Positions 1-4,620 of a stretch of 5,077 nt of DNA are shown in pieces. The notes below the pieces were generated by a model that searched no databases, was not told where the DNA came from, and worked only from the letters and a program-made list of their open reading frames with translations. Origin of the DNA: Faecalibacterium sp. (GTDB lineage: Bacteria; Bacillota; Clostridia; Oscillospirales; Ruminococcaceae); the NCBI GenBank assembly GCA_017483235.1, contig JAFULE010000125.1, positions 1-5,077 of the forward strand, given 5' to 3'. Each line of letters opens with the position of its first letter. Positions within the stretch are counted from its first letter, which is position 1. Made by a program: the position numbers and the translations under genes.

Positions 1-13
1 CTATAAATTTTTT
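1..13 (+). repeat. Probable partial left terminal inverted repeat of the IS
   Basis: Bases 2-13 (TATAAATTTTTT) match the reverse complement of the proposed right IS end at 11 of 12 positions. The first eight or so bases of the repeat would lie left of the window. The match is made only of A and T in an AT-rich stretch, so chance similarity is a real possibility. Confidence 0.4.
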
Positions 14-83
14 TTATCATTTTATAAAAATTTAATTCAAAGAAAAGGCAAATCAAAAAGAAAAGCCCGACAATCTTCCTGAT

Positions 84-139
84 ATGCTCCCTCTATGAGA
101 GACAGTGAAAAAGAAAACTGTCTTTCATGGAGGGAGTAT
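84..139 (+). promoter_or_regulatory. Long hairpin burying the orfA ribosome binding site
   Basis: Bases 84-106 and 117-139 can form an unbroken 23-pair RNA stem with three G-U pairs (86/137, 94/129, 99/124) around a ten-base A-rich loop at 107-116. The right arm contains the orfA Shine-Dalgarno sequence GGAGGGA (129-135), with the ATG at 144. In a transcript covering both arms the ribosome site would be paired. Similar structures in IS10 and IS50 stop transposase being made from transcripts that enter from neighbouring DNA. An internal promoter starting within the left arm would escape the block. A TATGCT at 83-88 is a weak -10 candidate for this, but I see no good -35. The pairing is read directly; the role is inferred. 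Confidence 0.7.
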
Positions 140-143
140 CTTT

Positions 144-842
144 ATGCCCAGGAAAGGAAAACTTAGTCCGAGAGAAAAAGCAGAGTTGGTACAACGGTGT
201 ATGGCCGGGGAACTCGGCATGTGTGAAGCGAGCCGGCAGGCTGGAGTACACCTTGAAACAGTAAGACAATGGATCGCACAATACGAGGGCGAAGGAGCAA
301 CAGCCTTTTTGCCTTTAAAAAGGAACCGAACATATCGGGCAGAGCTAAAGCAAGCAGCGGTACAGGATTATATAACCGGCAAAGGAAGCTATCTGGATAT
401 TTCAAAAAAATACAAACTTCGTTCTACAACGCAACTCAAAGAGTGGGTAAAGGTGTATAATGCACATGGAGACTTTAACTCCGTCAAACAATCCGGAGGA
501 GGAAGCTACATGAAGCAAGGACGAGAGACCACGCAGGAAGAGCGAATTCAAATCGCAAAAGAGTGCTATGCATCAGGGAAGAACTACGGAGAGGTGGCGC
601 TCAAGTATAACGTGAGCTACCAGCAAGTCCGCAACTGGACCCTGCGGTATGAGGAACAAGGCGAGGTCGGTCTGGAGGATCGGCGGGGCAAGCGAAAGAA
701 GGATCAGGAGCCTCGAACCGAGCTGGAAAAGGCGCAGATCGAAATTGAGCGTCTGAAGCACGAGCTGCATAAAGCGGAAATGGAGCGAGATCTGCTAAAA
801 AAATTGGACGAAGTGATGAGGAGGGATGCCTATCGCAAGTAA
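144..842 (+). CDS. IS3-family transposase OrfA with three helix-turn-helix units
   Basis: This 232-residue protein is the DNA-binding and regulatory partner of the IS transposase. Three related helix-turn-helix stretches lie at about residues 9-47, 66-105 and 129-170. Each has a hydrophobic helix, a turn, and a W-containing recognition-helix end (VRQW, LKEW, VRNW). A charged coiled coil at about 190-220 resembles the leucine zipper of IS3 OrfA proteins and probably drives oligomerisation. IS150 OrfA is about 173 residues with two such units and many IS3 OrfA proteins are near 100, so this one is long. The ATG at 144 is chosen because GGAGGGA lies at 129-135. The alternative GTG at 105 lies inside the hairpin stem and has no good ribosome site. 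An internal ATG at 510 behind GGAGGAGGAA may yield a 110-residue form. Codons 219-220 (AAA AAA) form the frameshift site. Confidence 0.88.
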   Translation: MPRKGKLSPREKAELVQRCMAGELGMCEASRQAGVHLETVRQWIAQYEGEGATAFLPLKRNRTYRAELKQAAVQDYITGKGSYLDISKKYKLRSTTQLKEWVKVYNAHGDFNSVKQSGGGSYMKQGRETTQEERIQIAKECYASGKNYGEVALKYNVSYQQVRNWTLRYEEQGEVGLEDRRGKRKKDQEPRTELEKAQIEIERLKHELHKAEMERDLLKKLDEVMRRDAYRK

Positions 843-1729
843 GGCAGAGCCATCTCTACAAGGCAATTAAGGAGTATTGTGTGGAAAGCGGAAATGCCGT
901 GGAAGAAGCCTGCGGAATGCTGCACGTGTCCAGATCGGCTTACTATAAATGGCTGTCCGAAAGAAAGAGCACCAGGACTACAGAGAATGAGGCAATTGCA
1001 GAAAAGATCGAACAGATCCACATGGAGAGTCCAGACAAGGGGTATCGCCGCATTAACGATGATCTCCGCCATGACCACAACATCCATGTTAATGATAAGA
1101 GGGTTCTGCGGATCTGCCGCAAGAAAGATATCAAGTCCACCATCAAGTACAGCAACCACGGCTGCACAAGACAGGCAAAGAACCCTCAGTACATAGCAGA
1201 GAATGTGCTGAACCGGGATTTCCATGCCAAAGCACCCAATGAAAAATGGCTGACCGATGTGACTGAGTTTAAGTGGTATGAAGGAACCGAGACGCACAAG
1301 GTCTATCTAAGTGCCATTCTAGACTTGTATGACCGGCGTATCGTCTCTTTTGTTATCGGAGACAGAAACGATAACCCTCTCGTATTTAAGACCTTTGACA
1401 AGGCAATAAAGGCGAATCCGGAGGCGCACCCGATCTTCCATTCCGATCGAGGGTTTCAATATACAAACAGGGCATTTCACCACAAGCTGGAGAAGGCAGG
1501 GATGACACAGAGCATGTCCCGTGTGGCCAAGTGCATCGATAATGGCCCTATGGAGGGGTTCTGGGGCATTCTGAAACGTGAGCGCTACTACGGCAGGCGC
1601 TTTACCAGCAAGCAGGAGCTGGTTCAAATGATTATCAATTACATCAGCTATTACAACAATCGACGAGTACAGCGCAAACTGGGTGTTCTCACGCCCTTTG
1701 AGAAACACAACTTGTTCCTCGCTGCATAA
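144..1729 (+). CDS. OrfAB fusion transposase made by -1 frameshifting
   Basis: In IS3 elements the active transposase is the OrfAB fusion. Reading 144-803 in the orfA frame and then 803-1726 in the -1 frame gives 220 + 308 = 528 residues. The joining segment reads IGRSDEEGCLSQVRQSHLYK and runs into AIKEYCVESGNAVEEACGML, the expected start of an IS3 OrfB. This supports genuine continuity across the shift. The fusion carries the three helix-turn-helix units, the coiled coil and the DDE catalytic core. It should bind the terminal repeats and carry out strand transfer to form the figure-eight and circle intermediates known for the family. The frame relationship is visible; use of the shift is inferred. 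Confidence 0.8.
495..512 (+). promoter_or_regulatory. Possible internal ribosome site and ATG within orfA
   Basis: GGAGGAGGAA at 495-504 precedes an in-frame ATG at 510-512 (Met123) by five bases. Starting here would give a 110-residue protein with only the third helix-turn-helix and the coiled coil, the size of a classical IS3 OrfA. The purine run also encodes a glycine-rich linker (SGGGS), so it may be coding sequence only. Confidence 0.35.
782..803 (+). promoter_or_regulatory. Programmed -1 frameshift site (A AAA AAA) with upstream Shine-Dalgarno-like GGAG
   Basis: Seven A residues at 797-803 lie in the orfA frame as CTA AAA AAA TTG, the exact X XXY YYZ phase for tandem -1 slippage on two lysine codons. 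After the slip, reading continues from base 803 as ATT GGA CGA and stays open through to the orfB stop at 1727-1729. GGAG at 782-785 lies 11 bases upstream of the heptamer, close to the spacing at which Shine-Dalgarno-like sequences stimulate -1 shifting in dnaX and IS911. I see no strong downstream hairpin. IS3 elements typically use A6G or A7 sites at this place. Confidence 0.85.
881..1729 (+). CDS. IS3-family transposase OrfB, DDE integrase core
   Basis: This is the catalytic part of the transposase, 282 residues from the GTG at 881. An HTH_21-like region sits at about residues 40-85, including the motif SPDKGYRRI. The rve integrase core follows at about 115-280. The catalytic triad is complete: D126 (WLTDVTEF), D189 (FHSDRG) and E225 (NGPMEGFW), with exactly 35 residues between the last two, as in the family. 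The conserved KRE after the glutamate and the terminal YYNNRRVQRKLG block are also present. The GTG at 881 has AAGGAG at 869-874 six bases upstream, so separate initiation is possible. However, the frame is open back to 803 and the conserved OrfB start (HLYKAIKEY) lies upstream of this GTG, so most product is probably made as the OrfAB fusion. No truncation or stop is seen. Confidence 0.92.
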   Translation: MESGNAVEEACGMLHVSRSAYYKWLSERKSTRTTENEAIAEKIEQIHMESPDKGYRRINDDLRHDHNIHVNDKRVLRICRKKDIKSTIKYSNHGCTRQAKNPQYIAENVLNRDFHAKAPNEKWLTDVTEFKWYEGTETHKVYLSAILDLYDRRIVSFVIGDRNDNPLVFKTFDKAIKANPEAHPIFHSDRGFQYTNRAFHHKLEKAGMTQSMSRVAKCIDNGPMEGFWGILKRERYYGRRFTSKQELVQMIINYISYYNNRRVQRKLGVLTPFEKHNLFLAA

Positions 1730-1758
1730 AAAACGACCGGCAGCAGTGCTGTCGATCG
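1727..1758 (-). terminator. Hairpin with T6 tract, leftward terminator overlapping the orfB stop
   Basis: Bases 1734-1744 pair with 1748-1758 (11 positions, with one G-T pair and one mismatch) around a three-base loop. On the minus strand the stem is followed at once by TTTTTT (1733-1728), where the A residues belong to the orfB TAA and the bases after it. This is a good intrinsic terminator for transcripts coming leftward from the transporter operon. On the plus strand the stem is followed by CGAAAAATTTTATATTTTTT, so it could also end transposase mRNA, but its U tract is not adjacent. Confidence 0.6.
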
Positions 1759-1760
1759 CG

Positions 1761-1780
1761 AAAAATTTTATATTTTTTCA
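1761..1780. repeat. Proposed right terminal inverted repeat of the IS
   Basis: The AT-rich segment after the hairpin ends in CA at 1779-1780, the usual terminal dinucleotide of IS3 elements, and composition then changes abruptly to GC-rich host DNA (TTGTCCGCTTGACGGGG). Its reverse complement matches the first bases of the window (11 of 12). The exact boundary is an inference. Confidence 0.45.
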
Positions 1781-1809
1781 TTGTCCGCTTGACGGGGCGC
1801 AGGTCAGTT

Positions 1810-1826
1810 GCCCGGGCGGGCCTTTT
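1810..1826 (+). terminator. Weak rightward terminator-like stem between the IS and the transporter gene
   Basis: GCCC (1810-1813) can pair with GGGC (1818-1821) around a GGGC loop, followed by C and TTTT. With only four pairs it is weak. It could be a remnant of the native terminator region between convergent genes that the IS entered. The rest of the 1781-1838 gap shows nothing recognisable. Confidence 0.25.
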
Positions 1827-1838
1827 GTGTAGAAGAGC

Positions 1839-3197
1839 TTACTTGTTGTGGGCCTTGATGGCGTCGGTGATCTCTTTGTCGTTGTAGAAGAAGTAGATGC
1901 CCAGCGCACAGGCCACAAATACACAGGCGACCAGAGCGGTTGCCTGAATGCCCTCGCTGGTGGCGGCGCCGGTGCCGTCGGCACCCTTGCCCAGCAGCAG
2001 CGCACAGGCGATCACCACGATGCTCTGGCACAGCTTGTTGGCAAAGTTGCGGGCAGCCAGGAACATGCCCGCCCGGTTTTTGCCGGTGAGGATGGTGTCG
2101 TACTGGGCCAGATCCGCAAACATCGAAGCGGGAATGATGTTGGTGATGGCAATGGGCATGGCGATGCAGAAGCCGATCAGAATGGCAAAGGCCGGGCCGC
2201 CGATCAGGCTGATGACCAGCTTGTAGTTGTAAATGGCGCCGTACAACAGCACATATACGGTGCAGGCGCCCAGCAGCAGCGGCTTTTTGCCGATCTTGCG
2301 GGCCAGCAGGTTGACCAGCGGATAGGTGCACACGCCCACACCAATGGAAATGACGGTGACGATGGTCACCCACAGGTCGGGCAGCGCCAGCAGGTTGGTG
2401 ATGTAGTATACCTGTGCCGTGTTAAAGAAGGTAAAGGCCACCCACATCACCAGATAACCAATGGTGATGATGGTAAAGTTTTTATACGAGAAGATGGCCT
2501 TCAGCGCCTCGCCCAGCGGCTGCGAGTAGCTCTTGGGGGCGATGTAGTCCTGCTCGCAGATGGCAAAGGCCGGCACCAGCGCGGTGATGATGCCTGCTGT
2601 GCAGCAGACGATAAAGGGGATGCGCAGCGCCCAGATCTCGGGGATGCCTGCGCCCATCAGCATGCCCTTGGTCATGCTGGTGCAGAACACCAGTGCGTTG
2701 GAAATCACATACAGCAGGCTGTTGATGGTGTACAGAAAAACACGGCGCTTAGGTTCGGCCACGATTTCGGCCTGTAGGGCAGAATAGGGGATGTTGTACA
2801 AGGTCGAAAACAGGTAGTACAGCACCAGCAGCACGCCCACCCAAACCGCATTGATCATGCTGGTTCCGTTTACCGGCGGGAAAAAGATCATCAGACAGCA
2901 CAGGCCATAGGGCACCGCGCTCCAGCGCATAAAGGGAATGCGGCGGCCAAGCTTGTGTTTGCAGTTGTCGGTCAGGTTAGCTACCCAAGGGTCGGTGATG
3001 GCATCCACCACGGTGCCAATGCCGCGGATGATGGCCATGACCAGCGCCGCATTCAAAAAGAACTGGGGCAGGGTGGTATTGGCGTTGGTGGGGATAAAAA
3101 AGGTAAGCAGATAGGTGGTAACAATGCCGTTGATCATTCCGCGGGAAAAATCGCCCATGCACAGCGCCACAATCTTGCCGTTTGTCAGTGTTTTCAT
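1839..3197 (-). CDS. GPH-family (MelB-like) MFS cation:solute symporter
   Basis: This is a 452-residue inner-membrane transporter resembling glycoside-pentoside-hexuronide:cation symporters (COG2211). It shows about twelve hydrophobic segments with a charged loop near the middle (about residues 213-240). The first cytoplasmic loop carries the family signature VVDAITDPWVANLTDN, with D65 and D69 apparently equivalent to the MelB cation-site aspartates. GRRIPFM follows at 84-90. The motif NIPYSALQAEIV at 135-146 and the C-terminal FADLAQYDTILTGKNRAGM through NKL (360-389) also fit the family. The start at 3197 is chosen because GGAGAGG lies nine bases upstream; the longer version from 3221 would run through that site. 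The gene begins one base after the hydrolase stop, so the two are surely co-transcribed and probably translationally coupled. The substrate cannot be told from sequence; a sugar, glycoside or a conjugate cleaved by the hydrolase is likely. Confidence 0.9.
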   Translation of the reverse strand: MKTLTNGKIVALCMGDFSRGMINGIVTTYLLTFFIPTNANTTLPQFFLNAALVMAIIRGIGTVVDAITDPWVANLTDNCKHKLGRRIPFMRWSAVPYGLCCLMIFFPPVNGTSMINAVWVGVLLVLYYLFSTLYNIPYSALQAEIVAEPKRRVFLYTINSLLYVISNALVFCTSMTKGMLMGAGIPEIWALRIPFIVCCTAGIITALVPAFAICEQDYIAPKSYSQPLGEALKAIFSYKNFTIITIGYLVMWVAFTFFNTAQVYYITNLLALPDLWVTIVTVISIGVGVCTYPLVNLLARKIGKKPLLLGACTVYVLLYGAIYNYKLVISLIGGPAFAILIGFCIAMPIAITNIIPASMFADLAQYDTILTGKNRAGMFLAARNFANKLCQSIVVIACALLLGKGADGTGAATSEGIQATALVACVFVACALGIYFFYNDKEITDAIKAHNK

Positions 3198-3198
3198 C

Positions 3199-4170
3199 TT
3201 ATACAACCTCTCCGCGGGCAATGGGCAGCAGCTTTTCCCGCATCAGTTTTTTGAATTTTTCCGGCTCTTCGCCCATGGGGCCGTGGGCCGAATGCTCAAA
3301 CCAGACCAGATCCTTGTCCGGTGCCTGAATGGCATCGTAGAACGCCTGCACCAGCGAGGCCGGGGTGTTGTTGTCAAGCCTTCCCTGGAAGATGTAATAG
3401 GGCATCTGGAAGGTGTTGCACTCTTTTACAAAATCGTAATTCACAATGGTGGGCCACATCTGCGACAGGCATACCTTGTAGCCCTTGGCAGTGCCGATTT
3501 TGGTCTGCAGGTCCAGTTCGGGCGAGGTGAGGATAGGCAGCACCGTGCCGGTGAAATAACCGCCCTTTTTGGTGGAATGGCCGCCGTATTTTTTCAGCAG
3601 ACGGCGCTGGGCCATCAGCCCTTCGAACACCGGCTTGTACTGGCCGTTGACCGGCGGGCCGATCTTTTCCAGCTCGGCAATGTCCTCGGCGTTGCCGGCC
3701 TCTTTGGCCTTGTTCAGCACATAAGCGTAGGATACGTTTTCGTTCTCAATGCCGTTTACCACCTGCCCGTAGCCGATGTAGCCGGCCACCTTGTCGGGAT
3801 GGCGATGGCACACAAAGGTGCCCAGCTCGGTGCCCCAGCTGGCGCCCAGCAAAAAAATCTTATCCTTGTGCATGGTCTCGCACAGATAGTCCAGCAGCTG
3901 GGCGCAGTCGGCAATCAGCTGATCCAGCGTAAGGGTGGCAGGGTCGCAGCCAAAGTACGAGCCGCCGGTGCCGCGCTGATCCCACGCAACAATGGTAAAA
4001 TCGTCCAGCAGATCCATGTGGTTTTTGGCCATGCCGTGCCGGTTGGGTACGCCCGGGCCGCCGTGCAGAAACAGCACCACCGGGTTTTCGGGCTTGGTGC
4101 CCCAGATGTGGATGGCCTGTTTTACGCCGCCCAGATCAATTTTTTCTTTCCGATCAATGGGATATTTCAT
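3199..4170 (-). CDS. Alpha/beta hydrolase, proline iminopeptidase-like (peptidase family S33)
   Basis: This 323-residue cytoplasmic serine hydrolase has no signal peptide. HGGPG at 36-40 supplies the oxyanion-hole motif typical of prolyl aminopeptidases. DQRGTGGS follows at 64-71, and the nucleophile elbow GASWG at 109-113 places the catalytic serine at S111. The likely acid is D266 (FQGRLDNNTP) and the likely base is H296 (EHSAHGPMGEEPEKF). Length and motif order fit S33 peptidases, which release N-terminal proline from peptides, but the same fold includes esterases and amidases, so the substrate is uncertain. The ATG at 4170 has GGAGGG five bases upstream and a TATAAT promoter behind it. 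It is the first gene of a leftward operon with the GPH symporter, which suggests it acts on what that protein imports. Confidence 0.88.
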   Translation of the reverse strand: MKYPIDRKEKIDLGGVKQAIHIWGTKPENPVVLFLHGGPGVPNRHGMAKNHMDLLDDFTIVAWDQRGTGGSYFGCDPATLTLDQLIADCAQLLDYLCETMHKDKIFLLGASWGTELGTFVCHRHPDKVAGYIGYGQVVNGIENENVSYAYVLNKAKEAGNAEDIAELEKIGPPVNGQYKPVFEGLMAQRRLLKKYGGHSTKKGGYFTGTVLPILTSPELDLQTKIGTAKGYKVCLSQMWPTIVNYDFVKECNTFQMPYYIFQGRLDNNTPASLVQAFYDAIQAPDKDLVWFEHSAHGPMGEEPEKFKKLMREKLLPIARGEVV

Positions 4171-4190
4171 ATAATCCCTCCTTTTCCACC

Positions 4191-4219
4191 ATTATAGTGT
4201 ATTGTGTTGAAAAACACAA
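4191..4219 (-). promoter_or_regulatory. Leftward sigma-A-type promoter of the hydrolase-symporter operon
   Basis: On the minus strand the -35 TTGTGT (4219-4214) and a perfect -10 TATAAT (4196-4191) are 17 bases apart. They lie just upstream of the GGAGGG ribosome site and ATG at 4170. The -35 matches consensus only in TTG, so the promoter may need help or be tightly controlled. Confidence 0.72.
4202..4219. promoter_or_regulatory. Perfect palindrome over the -35 and spacer, candidate operator
   Basis: TTGTGTTGAAAAACACAA is a perfect inverted repeat of seven-base arms (TTGTGTT / AACACAA) around GAAA. It covers the whole -35 and part of the spacer of the leftward promoter. A dimeric regulator bound here would block RNA polymerase. 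No regulator gene lies in the window, and no family can be assigned. Confidence 0.45.
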
Positions 4220-4285
4220 ACTTTATTGCATTTCTTCTGCCAAGATACGTCCGGGCTGCCGCAGCAGCGGTTTTTACCCCCGGCG

Positions 4286-4314
4286 TTGTGTTTTTTGCAA
4301 AACTGCGCTATAAT
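4286..4314 (+). promoter_or_regulatory. Rightward sigma-A-type promoter of the zinc-ribbon/aldo-keto reductase genes
   Basis: TTGTGT (4286-4291) and a perfect TATAAT (4309-4314) are separated by 17 bases. They lie about 40 bases upstream of the ATG at 4354, which has AAAGGAG at 4338-4344. The promoter shares TTGTGTTTTT with the opposing hydrolase promoter. A ten-base palindrome TTTTGCAAAA (4293-4302) lies in the spacer. Confidence 0.72.
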
Positions 4315-4353
4315 CAAAAAAGACATTACACTACCATAAAGGAGAACACTTGT

Positions 4354-4578
4354 ATGGATATTTTAAGCACTGTTGAACTGAATGACTGCCCCCTGTGCCT
4401 TGGCCCCGGCCTGCTGGAGGAAGAGGGCGGCCATTGCGTATATGCCACCTGCCTTGACTGCGGCTGCCACACTGTGCCGGTCAACTATCGCACCGAAGCC
4501 GAAAAGCTGGATGCTGCCCAGCGTGTGGCCCATCTGTGGAATGTGGGCAAGGTGATCTCGGAGGGCGTGGGCGAATAA
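4354..4578 (+). CDS. Small zinc-ribbon protein, resembling Lar-family restriction alleviation proteins
   Basis: This 74-residue soluble protein has two CxxC knuckles, C12-P-L-C15 and C33-L-D-C36 followed by G37-C38. These would bind one zinc ion. A helical tail follows with A-x-x-W-N-like spacing (AQRVAHLWN, 56-63). The order CPxC, aromatic/acidic hairpin, CxxCG and a helix ending in WN is the pattern of short Lar-like proteins, found in prophages and widely in Clostridia. Whether it alleviates restriction is unknown. The ATG at 4354 is chosen for AAAGGAG at 4338-4344. A longer in-frame reading back to 4204 would run through the promoter. The next gene starts 42 bases on with no clear terminator between, so the two probably share an mRNA. 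Another reading is a generic hypothetical zinc protein. Confidence 0.72.
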   Translation: MDILSTVELNDCPLCLGPGLLEEEGGHCVYATCLDCGCHTVPVNYRTEAEKLDAAQRVAHLWNVGKVISEGVGE

Positions 4579-4620
4579 TCTGCCTTGCCGGAAGTTTCGG
4601 AGATTGAGGGAGGACGTTTT

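Larger units (their letters stand above)
1..1780 (+). mobile_element. IS3-family (IS150-like) insertion sequence, left tip probably just outside the window
   Basis: This is a cut-and-copy transposon of the IS3 family. Directly visible are two overlapping reading frames in 0 and -1 phase, an A7 slippery site at their junction, helix-turn-helix and coiled-coil regions in OrfA, and a DD(35)E integrase core in OrfB. The right end is placed at 1780 because the family normally ends in CA and bases 1779-1780 are CA. The reverse complement of that end begins TGAAAAAATATAAAATTTTT, and its TATAAAATTTTT part matches window bases 2-13 at 11 of 12 positions. By that alignment the left end lies about seven bases before the window and the element is about 1.79 kb. 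The left flank is absent, so a target duplication cannot be tested. Both reading frames are unbroken and the element may be active. Family is certain; exact ends are tentative. Confidence 0.9.

Noticed and set aside
4..34. Inverted repeat TAAATTTTT / AAAAATTTA near the left IS tip
   Set aside because: It is purely A and T with a 13-base loop in an AT-rich stretch, so it is likely chance, though a binding site for transposase cannot be excluded.
105..143. N-terminal extension of OrfA from GTG 105
   Set aside because: It would start inside the hairpin stem without a ribosome site, while ATG 144 has GGAGGGA at proper spacing.
827..846. Small stem TGCCT / AGGCA downstream of the slippery site as frameshift stimulator
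   Set aside because: Five pairs only and more than 20 bases past the heptamer, outside the usual 5-9 base spacing.
1848..2777. Long 309-codon rightward open frame opposite the symporter gene
   Set aside because: It is antisense to a clear membrane protein. Its composition is rich in G, D, Q, H and A, as expected from the mirror of GC-rich codons, with no domain and no good ribosome site.
3115..4197. 360-codon rightward open frame opposite the hydrolase gene
   Set aside because: The minus-strand frame carries all catalytic motifs of an S33 hydrolase. The plus-strand frame is a low-stop shadow with no recognisable motif.
4259..4275. Short stem CCGC-AGCA-GCGG followed by T5 in the divergent region
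   Set aside because: Only four pairs, and no rightward gene upstream for it to terminate. It probably has no terminator role.
4204..4353. N-terminal extension of the zinc-ribbon protein from GTG 4204
   Set aside because: It would pass through a TTGTGT-17-TATAAT promoter and the AAAGGAG site that serve the ATG at 4354.
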